Below the pieces are notes generated by a model. That model was not told the origin of the DNA. It made no database searches and was given only the letters and a program-made list of their open reading frames with translations. From the NCBI GenBank assembly GCA_023409615.1, contig JAEYRF010000117.1:1-15643 (forward strand): a stretch of DNA of 15,643 bases, given 5' to 3'. Positions 1 through 6,895 of this stretch are shown one piece after another. How positions within the stretch are numbered: position 1 is the first letter of the stretch; every line of letters begins with the position of its first letter. Origin of the DNA: Bacillota bacterium (lineage in GTDB: Bacteria > Bacillota > Clostridia > Acetivibrionales > DTU013). Made by a program: the position numbers and the translations under genes.

Positions 1-112
1 TCTTAATTCTCCCCCCCCCCCTTCCAGACGGGGCGCATGGGATTTCGGTCACATCCGGACACCAATTCCGGCAACATCCAGACAGTTAACACCGTCTATT
101 ACTGGACACTAT
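1..112. mobile_element. Possible IS21-family insertion sequence end (partial)
   Basis: Several short related motifs occur close together: CCGGACA near 55, CCAGACA near 79 and TGGACA near 104, plus an ATTCCGG between them. On the opposite strand they read as GTGTCCAG, CTGTCTGGATG and GTGTCCGGATGTGACCGAAAT. Clustered, imperfect GTGTCCGG-type repeats like these are typical of the terminal regions of IS21-family (istA/istB) elements. No transposase coding sequence is visible, so this would be only an end or a relic running off the left edge. An 11-C homopolymer lies at 11-21. The assignment rests on recalled family resemblance, not on a match I could compute. Confidence 0.35.
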
Positions 113-185
113 GCGGCAGCATTAACAGTATGCAAAAGATGTCAAAACAAAAAAGTTGCATCAGCAGTTAATCTTTAATTCAAGG

Positions 186-211
186 GACAGCTAAAAAACA
201 GCTGTCTTTTT
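186..211 (+). terminator. Rho-independent terminator
   Basis: A 7-bp perfect stem (GACAGCT at 186-192 and AGCTGTC at 200-206) with a 7-nt A-rich loop is followed directly by TTTTT. This is a normal intrinsic terminator for plus-strand transcription arriving from the left. It separates whatever lies upstream from the gene at 417. Confidence 0.75.
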
Positions 212-416
212 AATTGTATATTGTATAAAAAGAGATAAACAAGTGAACCTTTCCCTATAATCATATATAAGCCATTTTCCAACCCTCAAGTCTCATAAGG
301 TTTATCATATTTTCAAATTGAATATATAATTGCTTTCTTTCAAATAATAGTTTGGTGGTAAATAAAAATAATACTTTACTATAAAAACTAAATTATGAAA
401 GGAAGGTGATGCCCAC
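212..416 (+). other. AT-rich upstream region of the yyaL-like gene
   Basis: The first 416 bases hold no gene. After the terminator at 186-211 the sequence is very AT-rich. It has several TATAAT-like hexamers but no convincing paired -35/-10, so I do not place a promoter here. The only clear signal is the ribosome site GGAAGG at 401-406, well placed for the ATG at 417. Confidence 0.4.
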
Positions 417-2471
417 ATGTCAACTAATAAACAAGCCAATAAATTAATCCAAGAAAAATCCCCCTACCTCCTACAACATGCCTATAACCCTGTAAACTGG
501 TATCCTTGGGGAGACGAAGCTTTTCAAAAAGCCAAGGCAGAAGATAAACCTATCTTCCTCTCCATCGGCTATTCGACTTGCCATTGGTGTCATGTGATGG
601 AGCATGAAAGCTTTGAGGATGCTGAAGTCGCGCAACTAATGAACAAAAACTTTGTAGCAATAAAAGTGGACAGGGAGGAACGTCCTGATATAGACAGTAT
701 CTACATGTCTGTATGTCAGGCATTGACCGGCCATGGCGGATGGCCCATGACAATCATCATGACCCCGGATAAAAAGCCATTTTTCGCAGGTACTTACTTT
801 CCGAAAGACAGTCGGATGGGGTTGCCGGGTCTGATGGCAGTACTAGAAAAATGCTATAAGGCGTGGCAGGAAAACCGTCAGGAGGTCTTGGATACTAGCA
901 GCACCATCGTCTCTGCGATTTTAAACGAGGAGAAGGCAGATGTTCGGAAAGGGGATTTAAACAATCTAGAGATAATAAAATCGGCCTTTGAACTATATAA
1001 AGGCTCATTTGACAGTATGCATGGCGGATTCGGACATGCGCCCAAATTCCCTTCGCCGCATATTTACTTCTTCCTGCTGAGATATTGGAAGATGAGCAAC
1101 AATGAAGCTGCTTTAAAAATGGTAGAAAAGACTCTCGAATCCATGCGCAGAGGCGGGATTTTCGACCATATTGGTTATGGCTTTTGCAGGTATTCAACAG
1201 ACAGATCATGGCTGGTGCCGCATTTTGAAAAAATGCTTTATGATAATGCGTTGCTTGCAATGGCATATCTTGAAACTTATCAGGCCACAGGCAACGGTTC
1301 ATACGCCAAAACGGCCGAGGAGATATTCTCATACATCCTGCGTGATATGACGTCGTCTGAAGGCGGTTTCTATTCGGCAGAAGATGCAGATTCAGATGAC
1401 GGGACAGGCCGGAAGGAGGAGGGAAGGTTCTACACTTGGACTCCGGACGAGATTAGACAGGTGCTTGGCAATGGCAATGATGCAGAAAGGTTTATGGTCC
1501 TTTTTGATATTACTCAAAGAGGCAATTTTGACAGTCGCTGTATTCCCAATACAATAAAAGGCAGCATCCCGGGAGACGATCTGGAGTTTGTTGAGAACTG
1601 TCGGCAAAAGCTGTTTAATTACCGTGAAAGGAGAATTCATCCTTTCAAGGATGACAAGATCCTTACATCCTGGAACGGCCTTATGATCGCTGCTTTATCC
1701 ATGGGCGGCAGGATTTTGGGAAACCAACAGTATACTGATGCTGCAGAAAAAGCACTGACATTCATCAAAACGCGGCTTATCGATGAAAAAGGCAGGCTGC
1801 TGGCGGTCTATCGTAATGGTGTTTCTCCAATAAAAGCATATGCAGACGACTACAATTTTCTCATATGGGGCTTGCTTGAGTTATACGAGACAACATATAA
1901 GCCTGAGTATTTGCAGGAATCGGTGCGCTTAAATAATGAAATGCTGGACTTATTCTGGGATCACGAAAGCGGTGGGGTATATCTCTATGGGAATGATAGC
2001 GAGCGGTTGATTACAAGACCGAAGGAAGGCTATGACGGGGCAACTCCATCTGCAAATTCGGCGGCTGCCAATAATCTTATCAGGCTGGCAAGACTGACGG
2101 GAGCACATGATCTTGAAGAGAAGACAATGCAAATTATTAGCTCCTTCTCGTCTGCGATAATCAACTATCCTGCCGGTTTTAGCCATATGCTTAACGCAGT
2201 GATGATGTTGGAAGCTAAGGGACATGAGGTGATTGTCTCCGGCGATATGGATGCGGGAGCAGATAAATTGATCGACGTGCTGCGCCAGGGATTCAGACCA
2301 TTCACCGTAACAATGCATTATAATAGGGATACAGCAAGCCTGAGCGACCTGGCCCCATTTCTCGCAAATTACGATACAGCAGATGGTAAGGCAGCGGCAT
2401 ATGTATGTAAAAACCACACCTGCAGCCAGCCGGTAACGGAAGCGGCAGCTCTTAGTGAGCTTTTGCAGTAG
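417..2471 (+). CDS. YyaL/DUF255 thioredoxin-domain protein (spermatogenesis-associated protein 20 family)
   Basis: This 684-aa protein has the full family layout. The N-terminus carries the signature around residues 9-31 (NKLIQEKSPYLLQHAYNPVNW). A thioredoxin-like fold follows with a C-H-W-C active-site motif (C55, C58). The remainder is a long alpha/alpha-barrel domain of the six-hairpin glycosidase type. The C-terminus ends in a VCKNHTC cysteine pair, as in homologues. The length is normal for the family and no secretion signal is seen, so it is probably cytoplasmic. The CxxC suggests a redox role, but the physiological substrate of the bacterial family is not established. The ATG at 417 has GGAAGG ten bases upstream. 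It is monocistronic and converges on bioY, with 26 bp between the stop codons and no clear terminator in the gap. Confidence 0.93.
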   Translation: MSTNKQANKLIQEKSPYLLQHAYNPVNWYPWGDEAFQKAKAEDKPIFLSIGYSTCHWCHVMEHESFEDAEVAQLMNKNFVAIKVDREERPDIDSIYMSVCQALTGHGGWPMTIIMTPDKKPFFAGTYFPKDSRMGLPGLMAVLEKCYKAWQENRQEVLDTSSTIVSAILNEEKADVRKGDLNNLEIIKSAFELYKGSFDSMHGGFGHAPKFPSPHIYFFLLRYWKMSNNEAALKMVEKTLESMRRGGIFDHIGYGFCRYSTDRSWLVPHFEKMLYDNALLAMAYLETYQATGNGSYAKTAEEIFSYILRDMTSSEGGFYSAEDADSDDGTGRKEEGRFYTWTPDEIRQVLGNGNDAERFMVLFDITQRGNFDSRCIPNTIKGSIPGDDLEFVENCRQKLFNYRERRIHPFKDDKILTSWNGLMIAALSMGGRILGNQQYTDAAEKALTFIKTRLIDEKGRLLAVYRNGVSPIKAYADDYNFLIWGLLELYETTYKPEYLQESVRLNNEMLDLFWDHESGGVYLYGNDSERLITRPKEGYDGATPSANSAAANNLIRLARLTGAHDLEEKTMQIISSFSSAIINYPAGFSHMLNAVMMLEAKGHEVIVSGDMDAGADKLIDVLRQGFRPFTVTMHYNRDTASLSDLAPFLANYDTADGKAAAYVCKNHTCSQPVTEAAALSELLQ

Positions 2472-2497
2472 ACTAAAGGAAAGAACTGTCCCCATTC

Positions 2498-3031
2498 CTA
2501 AATATGAGTTAACCGTTTCCGAATTTGGGGGCCTGCAAAAGCAGCAATTGATATTTTTATCAGATCTCCTGGAATGAAAGGGATTACACCTGCAGCAAGA
2601 GCAGCACTTGCTGGCATACCGGCCTGATATGATAGCCAAATGGTACCGAACGTATTGCACACAGCCGCACCTAAGACCATACCTGTAAAGCATAGTGCAG
2701 GTTTTTCAATAAAACGATCGATGAAAAAGCCGGCAATTAGTGCCATAAATATAAACCCAATGATATAACCACCCGTCGGGCCAAAGAGTTTAGCAGGCCC
2801 GCCCGTGAAACCCGAAAACACGGGGATGCCAACAAACCCGATTAACATATATATTATGTAGCTGACAGTACCTTTTTTCATCCCAAGTGCGTAAAGGGCA
2901 AAAAAGATTGCGAGGTTAGTGAAGGAAATCGGCACCACCCCAATGGGAATTGAGAGAGGACCAAGAATACAGATTACTGCAGTCATAACACCGATAATAG
3001 CTATTTTGTATACATTAGATCTATTTTCCAT
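2498..3031 (-). CDS. bioY: Biotin transporter BioY (ECF S-component)
   Basis: This 177-aa, very hydrophobic protein has about six predicted membrane segments and is the substrate-binding S-component for biotin uptake. Family hallmarks are visible: IGFVGIPVFSGFTGG, FGPTGGYIIGF and, near the C-terminus, FIPGDLIKI. The length is typical for BioY. No ECF ATPase or EcfT gene is adjacent, so it probably shares a housekeeping ECF module encoded elsewhere. The ATG at 3031 is preceded on the minus strand by AAGGGG. Regulation is unusually clear, because a perfect BirA-type inverted repeat overlaps the promoter -35 (separate entries). It is therefore expected to be repressed by biotin-loaded BirA and induced on biotin starvation. 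Confidence 0.95.
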   Translation of the reverse strand: MENRSNVYKIAIIGVMTAVICILGPLSIPIGVVPISFTNLAIFFALYALGMKKGTVSYIIYMLIGFVGIPVFSGFTGGPAKLFGPTGGYIIGFIFMALIAGFFIDRFIEKPALCFTGMVLGAAVCNTFGTIWLSYQAGMPASAALAAGVIPFIPGDLIKISIAAFAGPQIRKRLTHI

Positions 3032-3095
3032 AGTTTTTCCCCTTCAAGGCCGCCTATATAAATCACTTGATGATTTCGTGCCATCCTGCGGATAT

Positions 3096-3125
3096 AGTAT
3101 ATATAAATCTTAGCCTCATTGTCAA
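3096..3125 (-). promoter_or_regulatory. bioY promoter
   Basis: Reading the minus strand, a perfect -35 TTGACA (3125-3120) and a -10 TATACT (3101-3096, 5 of 6 to consensus) are separated by 18 bp. The -10 ends about 65 bp before the bioY ATG. The -35 lies inside the right-hand half of the BirA-type operator, so operator occupancy would block RNA polymerase. Confidence 0.7.
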
Positions 3126-3151
3126 CTAAAAATTCGAATTTGGTTGACAAT
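3118..3151. promoter_or_regulatory. BirA biotin operator
   Basis: ATTGTCAAC (3118-3126) and GTTGACAAT (3143-3151) form a perfect 9-bp inverted repeat with a 16-bp spacer. The half-site sequence and spacing fit the Firmicute BirA operator (TTGTTAAC-like halves about 15-16 bp apart). It lies directly upstream of bioY and overlaps its -35 box. BirA with biotinoyl-AMP is the expected repressor. Confidence 0.8.
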
Positions 3152-3172
3152 AGGTATTTATATTAGCAGGGC

Positions 3173-3244
3173 ATGACACACTCCTACTTTGCACCATGTT
3201 TTAAAACCCTCCAGTATAACACCAATGTTATGTCTGTGTTGTAG
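3173..3244 (+). promoter_or_regulatory. Candidate leader peptide ORF upstream of the uvrA-like gene
   Basis: A 23-codon frame (MTHSYFAPCFKTLQYNTNVMSVL, then TAG) runs through the stretch that contains ACCCTCCA (3206-3213). That octamer is perfectly complementary to TGGAGGGT (3308-3315), which includes the ribosome site of the uvrA-like gene. The frame also spans a 6-bp hairpin (ATAACA 3216-3221, TGTTAT 3226-3231). A stalled or translating ribosome could therefore control whether the downstream ribosome site is free, as in drug-inducible resistance leaders. The weak point is initiation: only GCAGGGC lies upstream, too close to the ATG. No -35/-10 pair for this transcript is convincing. It is a hypothesis, not a firm gene. 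Confidence 0.25.
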
Positions 3245-3315
3245 AATAGTTCACAGGTTGGGTATATCGCGATGAATCAAATCGCAAATGCCCTAGTTTA
3301 GAATATGTGGAGGGT
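3206..3315 (+). promoter_or_regulatory. Possible ribosome-site-sequestering leader of the uvrA-like gene
   Basis: ACCCTCCA at 3206-3213 can pair with TGGAGGGT at 3308-3315 (8 bp, perfect), hiding the GGAGGG ribosome site. The 94-nt loop contains two small hairpins: ATAACA/TGTTAT at 3216-3231 and GCGAT/ATCGC around 3268-3285. The same ACCCTCC/GGAGGGT pairing recurs in front of the ABC exporter operon (6810-6888), which makes chance less likely. Confidence 0.4.
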
Positions 3316-3318
3316 ATG

Positions 3319-3645
3319 ATGGATCAATATATTGAAATTAAAGGCGCAAGGGAGAACAATCTGAAAAACATTTCCTTAAAAATCCCTAAAAACAAACTGG
3401 TCGTACTGACAGGTATTTCCGGCTCCGGCAAATCCACATTAGCCTTTGATACATTACAGAAGGAATGTCAGCGGCAGTATATGGCTTCACTTGGCATGGT
3501 GACGGATTTTATGAGTAAACCTAAGGTGGACTATATTAAAGGACTATCCCCATCAATCAGTGTTGATCAGTATTTGACAAACAGAAATCCACGATCAACA
3601 GTCGGAACTGTCACGGAGGTGTTCACTTATCTCCGGCTGCTTTAA
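3319..3645 (+). CDS. N-terminal fragment of the UvrA-like protein (108 aa)
   Basis: This is the piece actually translated before the TAA. It holds the first Walker A motif (32-40) and the conserved QRQYMAS and SPSISVDQ region of ATP-binding domain I. It ends at ...TYLRLL, within the first ATPase lobe and before any signature motif. On its own it cannot form a functional ATPase site. A GTG at 3307 is also in frame but lies inside and upstream of the ribosome site, so I start at 3319. Confidence 0.6.
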   Translation: MDQYIEIKGARENNLKNISLKIPKNKLVVLTGISGSGKSTLAFDTLQKECQRQYMASLGMVTDFMSKPKVDYIKGLSPSISVDQYLTNRNPRSTVGTVTEVFTYLRLL

Positions 3646-3714
3646 GCCAAGCTCGGAGAAAGACTCTGCCCGAAATGCGGAACCAAAATATTACCTTCGT
3701 TTGAGAGTGGCAAT

Positions 3715-5898
3715 ATGGAAACCGGTGATCTATGGGAGAATGATGATGAGCTTCAGATGATTCAGGATCGGGAGGAGGACACGGCAGACAGTGGACAGAT
3801 TACATGTCCGGAATGCGGCACTTCTTTGCCTGAACTTATCATGGCTGATTTCTCCTTCAATAAACCTAACGGCGCCTGCCCAACCTGTACCGGTCTTGGT
3901 GTAGTGAGTAAGCCCAATCTATCTGCTATTATCGATGAAAACAGAAATATCAGTGATGGAGCGATCTTGAGCTGGGACAAGGCACTTGTCACATTCTATG
4001 CTAATGCACTGACCGTTGCCGGTCAATATTACGGCTTTGAATTCAATACAGAGGTGCCGGTTCGTGAGTTTGACCAGGTCAGAATGGATCTTCTTCTTTA
4101 CGGGGTGAACAGCGAAGAATTCAAAAGGCACTATCCCGGCAAAGAGCCGCCGAGTAACGCGTATAAGGGAAAATTTGAGGGGATCCTTACGACAATGCTC
4201 AGGAAGTATTCCGATCATGAGATCGATGATAATGCTCGAGAGAAGCTGGAGAAGTATTTTATCAAGCGTACCTGCCCGGACTGCAGCGGGGCAAGACTGA
4301 AGAAAGAGAGCAGGATGGTAAGTATCGCTGGAATGACGATCACGGGACTTTCCCAAAAATCACTTGATGAACTGGACAGATGGGTAACGAAACTCCCTGA
4401 ACATACTTCCCAATCCGGCCTGATTATTCTGAAACCGGTACTCGATGACCTGACCGGCAGAATCAAGCGGCTTCTTGATGTGGGGTTGGGTTACCTATCT
4501 ATGGAAAGGCCGGCCACGTCACTCTCAGGCGGCGAGGCGCAGCGGCTGAGACTTGCATCGCTTCTGGGTTCAGGTCTGACAGGTGTGCTGTATGTACTGG
4601 ATGAGCCGACCACCGGCCTGCATCCCCGTGATACGGACAGACTGATACGGGTATTAGTACAATTAAGAGATCTGGGTAATACGGTGCTGGTCATCGAGCA
4701 TGATGTTGAAATGATGAAGGCTGCCGACTATATAATCGACATTGGTCCCGGTGCAGGCCGGGAAGGCGGATGCCTTGTTGCTGATGGTTCACCTGCGGAG
4801 GTCGCAGGTTGTGAGCAATCACTGACCGGAATGTATCTTTCGGGGAAGGAAAGTGTTTCTGTCCCCCGAATAAGAAAAGCACCCACAGGGAAATCGCTTA
4901 CGGTAGAAGGCGCATCTGAGCACAACCTGAAGGATTTGAAGATCGAAATACCACTTGGAATGCTGGTTTCACTCACCGGCGTATCCGGGTCAGGCAAGTC
5001 CACTCTGCTTTTCGATATACTTGGCAAAGCTGCAGGACAACGTTATTACGGTGCTGGAGAGATGCCGGGCAAATATAACAGGATACAGGGCTGGGAGTTC
5101 ATCGACAAAGTGATCACTATCGATCAGACGCCAATAGGCAGAATCCCCAGATCGAATGCGGCCACTTATACGGATACATTTACGACGATCCGAAATATCT
5201 ATGCCCAACTACCGGAGGCAAAACAAAGCAATCTGAAGCCCAGGGACTTTTCCTTCAATGTACCGGGCGGAAGATGTGAGAAATGTCAGGGTGCAGGTGT
5301 TCTTTCGATTAAAATGCACTTTCTGCCGGAGGTACAGGTGGTCTGCCCTGTGTGTAAAGGAGCCAGATTCAACCGGGAAGTTATCAATGTAAAGTATAAT
5401 GGATACAGTATCGCAGATGTATTGAATATGTCCATTCAAGAGGCATCGGAGCTGTTCAGGGATATCCAGCCTGCAGCGGACAGGTTGGATCTGCTCAATG
5501 AGGTGGGACTGGGATACCTGAAGCTGGGGCAGCCGGCAACTACATTGTCCGGTGGAGAGGCACAGCGAATCAAGCTTTCGAAGGAGCTTTCCAGAAAGGG
5601 CAAGGGCCATACGCTGTATCTGCTGGATGAACCGACAGTCGGTCTGCACCCTCATGATGTCAAAAAGCTTATATCCGTTTTACAGCGGCTGGTAGTGGCC
5701 GGGAACTCGGTTATTGTGATAGAGCATAATCTGGATGTGATAAAGACCTCGGATTGGGTTGTTGATTTTGGACCGGAAGGTGGCTCCTGTGGCGGAGAAA
5801 TAATGGCATCCGGGACGCCTGAACATGTGGCTTGTGCCGAAGGATCCTACACAGGAGCGTATTTGCGGAAGCTTGCCGGTATCCAAAATGTTTGCTAA
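3715..5898 (+). CDS. C-terminal fragment of the UvrA-like protein (727 aa)
   Basis: This frame begins at the first ATG after the TAA. It keeps Zn module 1, the insertion and signature I domains, and the entire second ATPase domain with its zinc module, but it lacks the first Walker A. The sequence before ATG 3715 (GAGAGTGG) is only a weak ribosome site, so efficient restart is doubtful. The codons between 3646 and 3714 still read as conserved UvrA sequence (AKLGERLCPKCGTKI). This shows that the true protein extends through them and that 3715 is not an evolved start. Confidence 0.6.
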   Translation: METGDLWENDDELQMIQDREEDTADSGQITCPECGTSLPELIMADFSFNKPNGACPTCTGLGVVSKPNLSAIIDENRNISDGAILSWDKALVTFYANALTVAGQYYGFEFNTEVPVREFDQVRMDLLLYGVNSEEFKRHYPGKEPPSNAYKGKFEGILTTMLRKYSDHEIDDNAREKLEKYFIKRTCPDCSGARLKKESRMVSIAGMTITGLSQKSLDELDRWVTKLPEHTSQSGLIILKPVLDDLTGRIKRLLDVGLGYLSMERPATSLSGGEAQRLRLASLLGSGLTGVLYVLDEPTTGLHPRDTDRLIRVLVQLRDLGNTVLVIEHDVEMMKAADYIIDIGPGAGREGGCLVADGSPAEVAGCEQSLTGMYLSGKESVSVPRIRKAPTGKSLTVEGASEHNLKDLKIEIPLGMLVSLTGVSGSGKSTLLFDILGKAAGQRYYGAGEMPGKYNRIQGWEFIDKVITIDQTPIGRIPRSNAATYTDTFTTIRNIYAQLPEAKQSNLKPRDFSFNVPGGRCEKCQGAGVLSIKMHFLPEVQVVCPVCKGARFNREVINVKYNGYSIADVLNMSIQEASELFRDIQPAADRLDLLNEVGLGYLKLGQPATTLSGGEAQRIKLSKELSRKGKGHTLYLLDEPTVGLHPHDVKKLISVLQRLVVAGNSVIVIEHNLDVIKTSDWVVDFGPEGGSCGGEIMASGTPEHVACAEGSYTGAYLRKLAGIQNVC

Positions 5899-5937
5899 AA
5901 TGAAAATGGCTTTTTGACTCTATTCTGGAGGAATTTC

Positions 5938-6801
5938 ATGAAATATCTGAGAACGTCCGATATAGCAAAAGCTGTAGGTGTTCACCCGAATACTATACGC
6001 CTGTATGAGGAATGGGGACTTCTTGACAAAATACCTAGGAGTTCTGCCGGATACAGGCTTTTCACCCAGGAGCATCTGGATCAGGTTAAATTGGTGCGTC
6101 TTGTATTGAAGTGTACTATTTTTGGAAGAGAGATCAAACGAATGGCTTATGATACTATTAAGGCTTCAGCGAACGGCAAATACAAGGATGCGCTTGATAC
6201 CGCCATCAGTCTTAAAAATATGATTGAAGTGGAATGCCGTCAGGCGGAGGATGCGGAAAGATACCTGGAGCAATGGGCTGCAAATTCGTTACCAGGTGAA
6301 AATAAGATACCGGATGGTGTTGTCGGAGAATTAAGCGATGTCGGAGAATCAAACGTTGCAAAAGCACCGGAAAATGCCGGTATATCTTGCCGTGCAGCAG
6401 TTTGCGGAGCGCTTGGTATGGTCGAAGCCGCGAAGCTTCTCAATATTACCACAGATACGCTCAGAAACTGGGAAAGAAACGATCTGATCCGTATTCCTCG
6501 CAATACTGTCAACGGCTACAGAATGTATGGCCAGGATGAGATAAACAGGCTCAGGGTAATCCGTGTGCTCAGACGTTCAAATTACAGCAACATGGCAATC
6601 ATGAGAGCCATGCTCAAGCTCGAATCGGGTTCTTCGGAGGGCTTGCGGGAAGCTCTTGATTCACCGGAGCTCGATGAAGAGAGAGGATATCTGTGCTTTA
6701 CCGATAATCTGCTGTCTACGCTGCATACAGCGTTGGATGCGATAAATTCAATCGTGTTGATACTTCAATCGAAGGGCTGTAATCTTGAAAAATACAATTA
6801 A
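5938..6801 (+). CDS. MerR-family regulator with two HTH domains
   Basis: This 287-aa protein carries a MerR winged-helix domain at each end. The first spans residues 3-62 (SDIAKAVGVHPNTIRLYEEWGLL, then GYRLFTQEHLDQVKLVR). The second spans about 161-227 (MVEAAKLLNITTDTLRNWER, then GYRMYGQDEINRLRVIRVLR). A polar linker of about 90 residues separates them, and a short helical tail follows. Ordinary MerR proteins have one HTH and dimerise through a coiled coil; here one chain supplies two. No large drug-binding (GyrI-like or TipAS) domain is present. The ATG at 5938 has GGAGG six bases upstream; the in-frame TTG at 5914 has no ribosome site. It lies 39 bp after the uvrA-like gene and 92 bp before the exporter operon, so it is the likely regulator of both. 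Confidence 0.88.
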   Translation: MKYLRTSDIAKAVGVHPNTIRLYEEWGLLDKIPRSSAGYRLFTQEHLDQVKLVRLVLKCTIFGREIKRMAYDTIKASANGKYKDALDTAISLKNMIEVECRQAEDAERYLEQWAANSLPGENKIPDGVVGELSDVGESNVAKAPENAGISCRAAVCGALGMVEAAKLLNITTDTLRNWERNDLIRIPRNTVNGYRMYGQDEINRLRVIRVLRRSNYSNMAIMRAMLKLESGSSEGLREALDSPELDEERGYLCFTDNLLSTLHTALDAINSIVLILQSKGCNLEKYN

Positions 6802-6809
6802 TAAATGTA

Positions 6810-6895
6810 AACCCTCCATCTATGCACCAGCCCTGTCTCCCTATGTTATTCTGTTCTGGCTGACAATTAGCATAGATAAAGGAGGGTTATTTTTT
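6810..6895 (+). promoter_or_regulatory. Terminator-like, ribosome-site-sequestering hairpin in front of the ABC exporter operon
   Basis: AACCCTCC (6810-6817) pairs with GGAGGGTT (6881-6888), and ATCTATGC (6818-6825) pairs with GCATAGAT (6870-6877). That gives 16 bp interrupted by one 3-nt bulge (6878-6880). An inner CAGCC/GGCTG stem (6828-6832 and 6858-6862) stacks within the loop. The right arm is the GGAGGG ribosome site of the ATPase gene, and the stem is followed by TTATTTTTTG, which runs into the TTG start. The structure could therefore stop transcription, block translation, or both. A 13-codon frame (6822-6863, MHQPCLPMLFCSG) lies in the loop but lacks a good ribosome site. Confidence 0.6.

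Larger units (their letters stand above)
3319..5898 (+). pseudogene. UvrA-like excinuclease ATPase paralogue (UvrA2/DrrC class), interrupted by one in-frame stop
   Basis: One continuous reading frame of 859 codons is broken only by a TAA at codon 109 (3643-3645). The frame is unchanged on both sides. The order is Walker A (GISGSGKST, 32-40), a C117/C120 pair, Zn module 1 (C163, C166, C187, C190), signature I (LSGGE, 402-406) with LDEPTTGLHP, a second Walker A (GVSGSGKST, 554-562), a second CxxC zinc region, and signature II (743-747) with LDEPTVGLHP. Only about 40 residues separate C120 from Zn module 1, so the roughly 110-residue UvrB-binding domain of true UvrA is missing. That fits the UvrA2/DrrC class linked to tolerance of DNA-binding drugs. 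The ATG at 3319 is 4 nt after GGAGGG; a second ATG at 3316 is too close. The TAA sits where relatives have LLYAKLG, so it replaces Tyr. It may be a true nonsense mutation or a sequencing error. Confidence 0.85.

Noticed and set aside
1950..2693. A 247-codon open frame on the minus strand across the end of the yyaL-like gene and the bioY region
   Set aside because: It lies antisense to the well-conserved yyaL-like gene and in another frame over bioY. Its composition (rich in Cys, Arg, His) is typical of a shadow frame, and no ribosome site precedes it.
3119..3166. A plus-strand promoter for the uvrA-like gene within the BirA operator (TTGACA at 3144-3149)
   Set aside because: No -10-like hexamer is found at 16-19 bp; the TTGACA is explained by the symmetry of the operator.
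3189..3220. TTGCAC...TATAAC with a 20-bp spacer as a MerR-type elongated promoter
   Set aside because: The spacer length is suggestive, but the -35 matches only 3 of 6 and no centred dyad of MerR-operator type lies in the spacer, so I do not annotate it.
3643..3645. Programmed read-through, selenocysteine insertion or frameshift at the UvrA-like stop
   Set aside because: TAA is not a selenocysteine codon, the frame is identical on both sides, and no recoding structure is apparent. A point mutation or sequence error is simpler.
5914..5937. TTG at 5914 as start of the MerR gene
   Set aside because: No ribosome site lies before it, and the real ribosome site GGAGG (5927-5931) lies inside the extension, pointing to the ATG at 5938.
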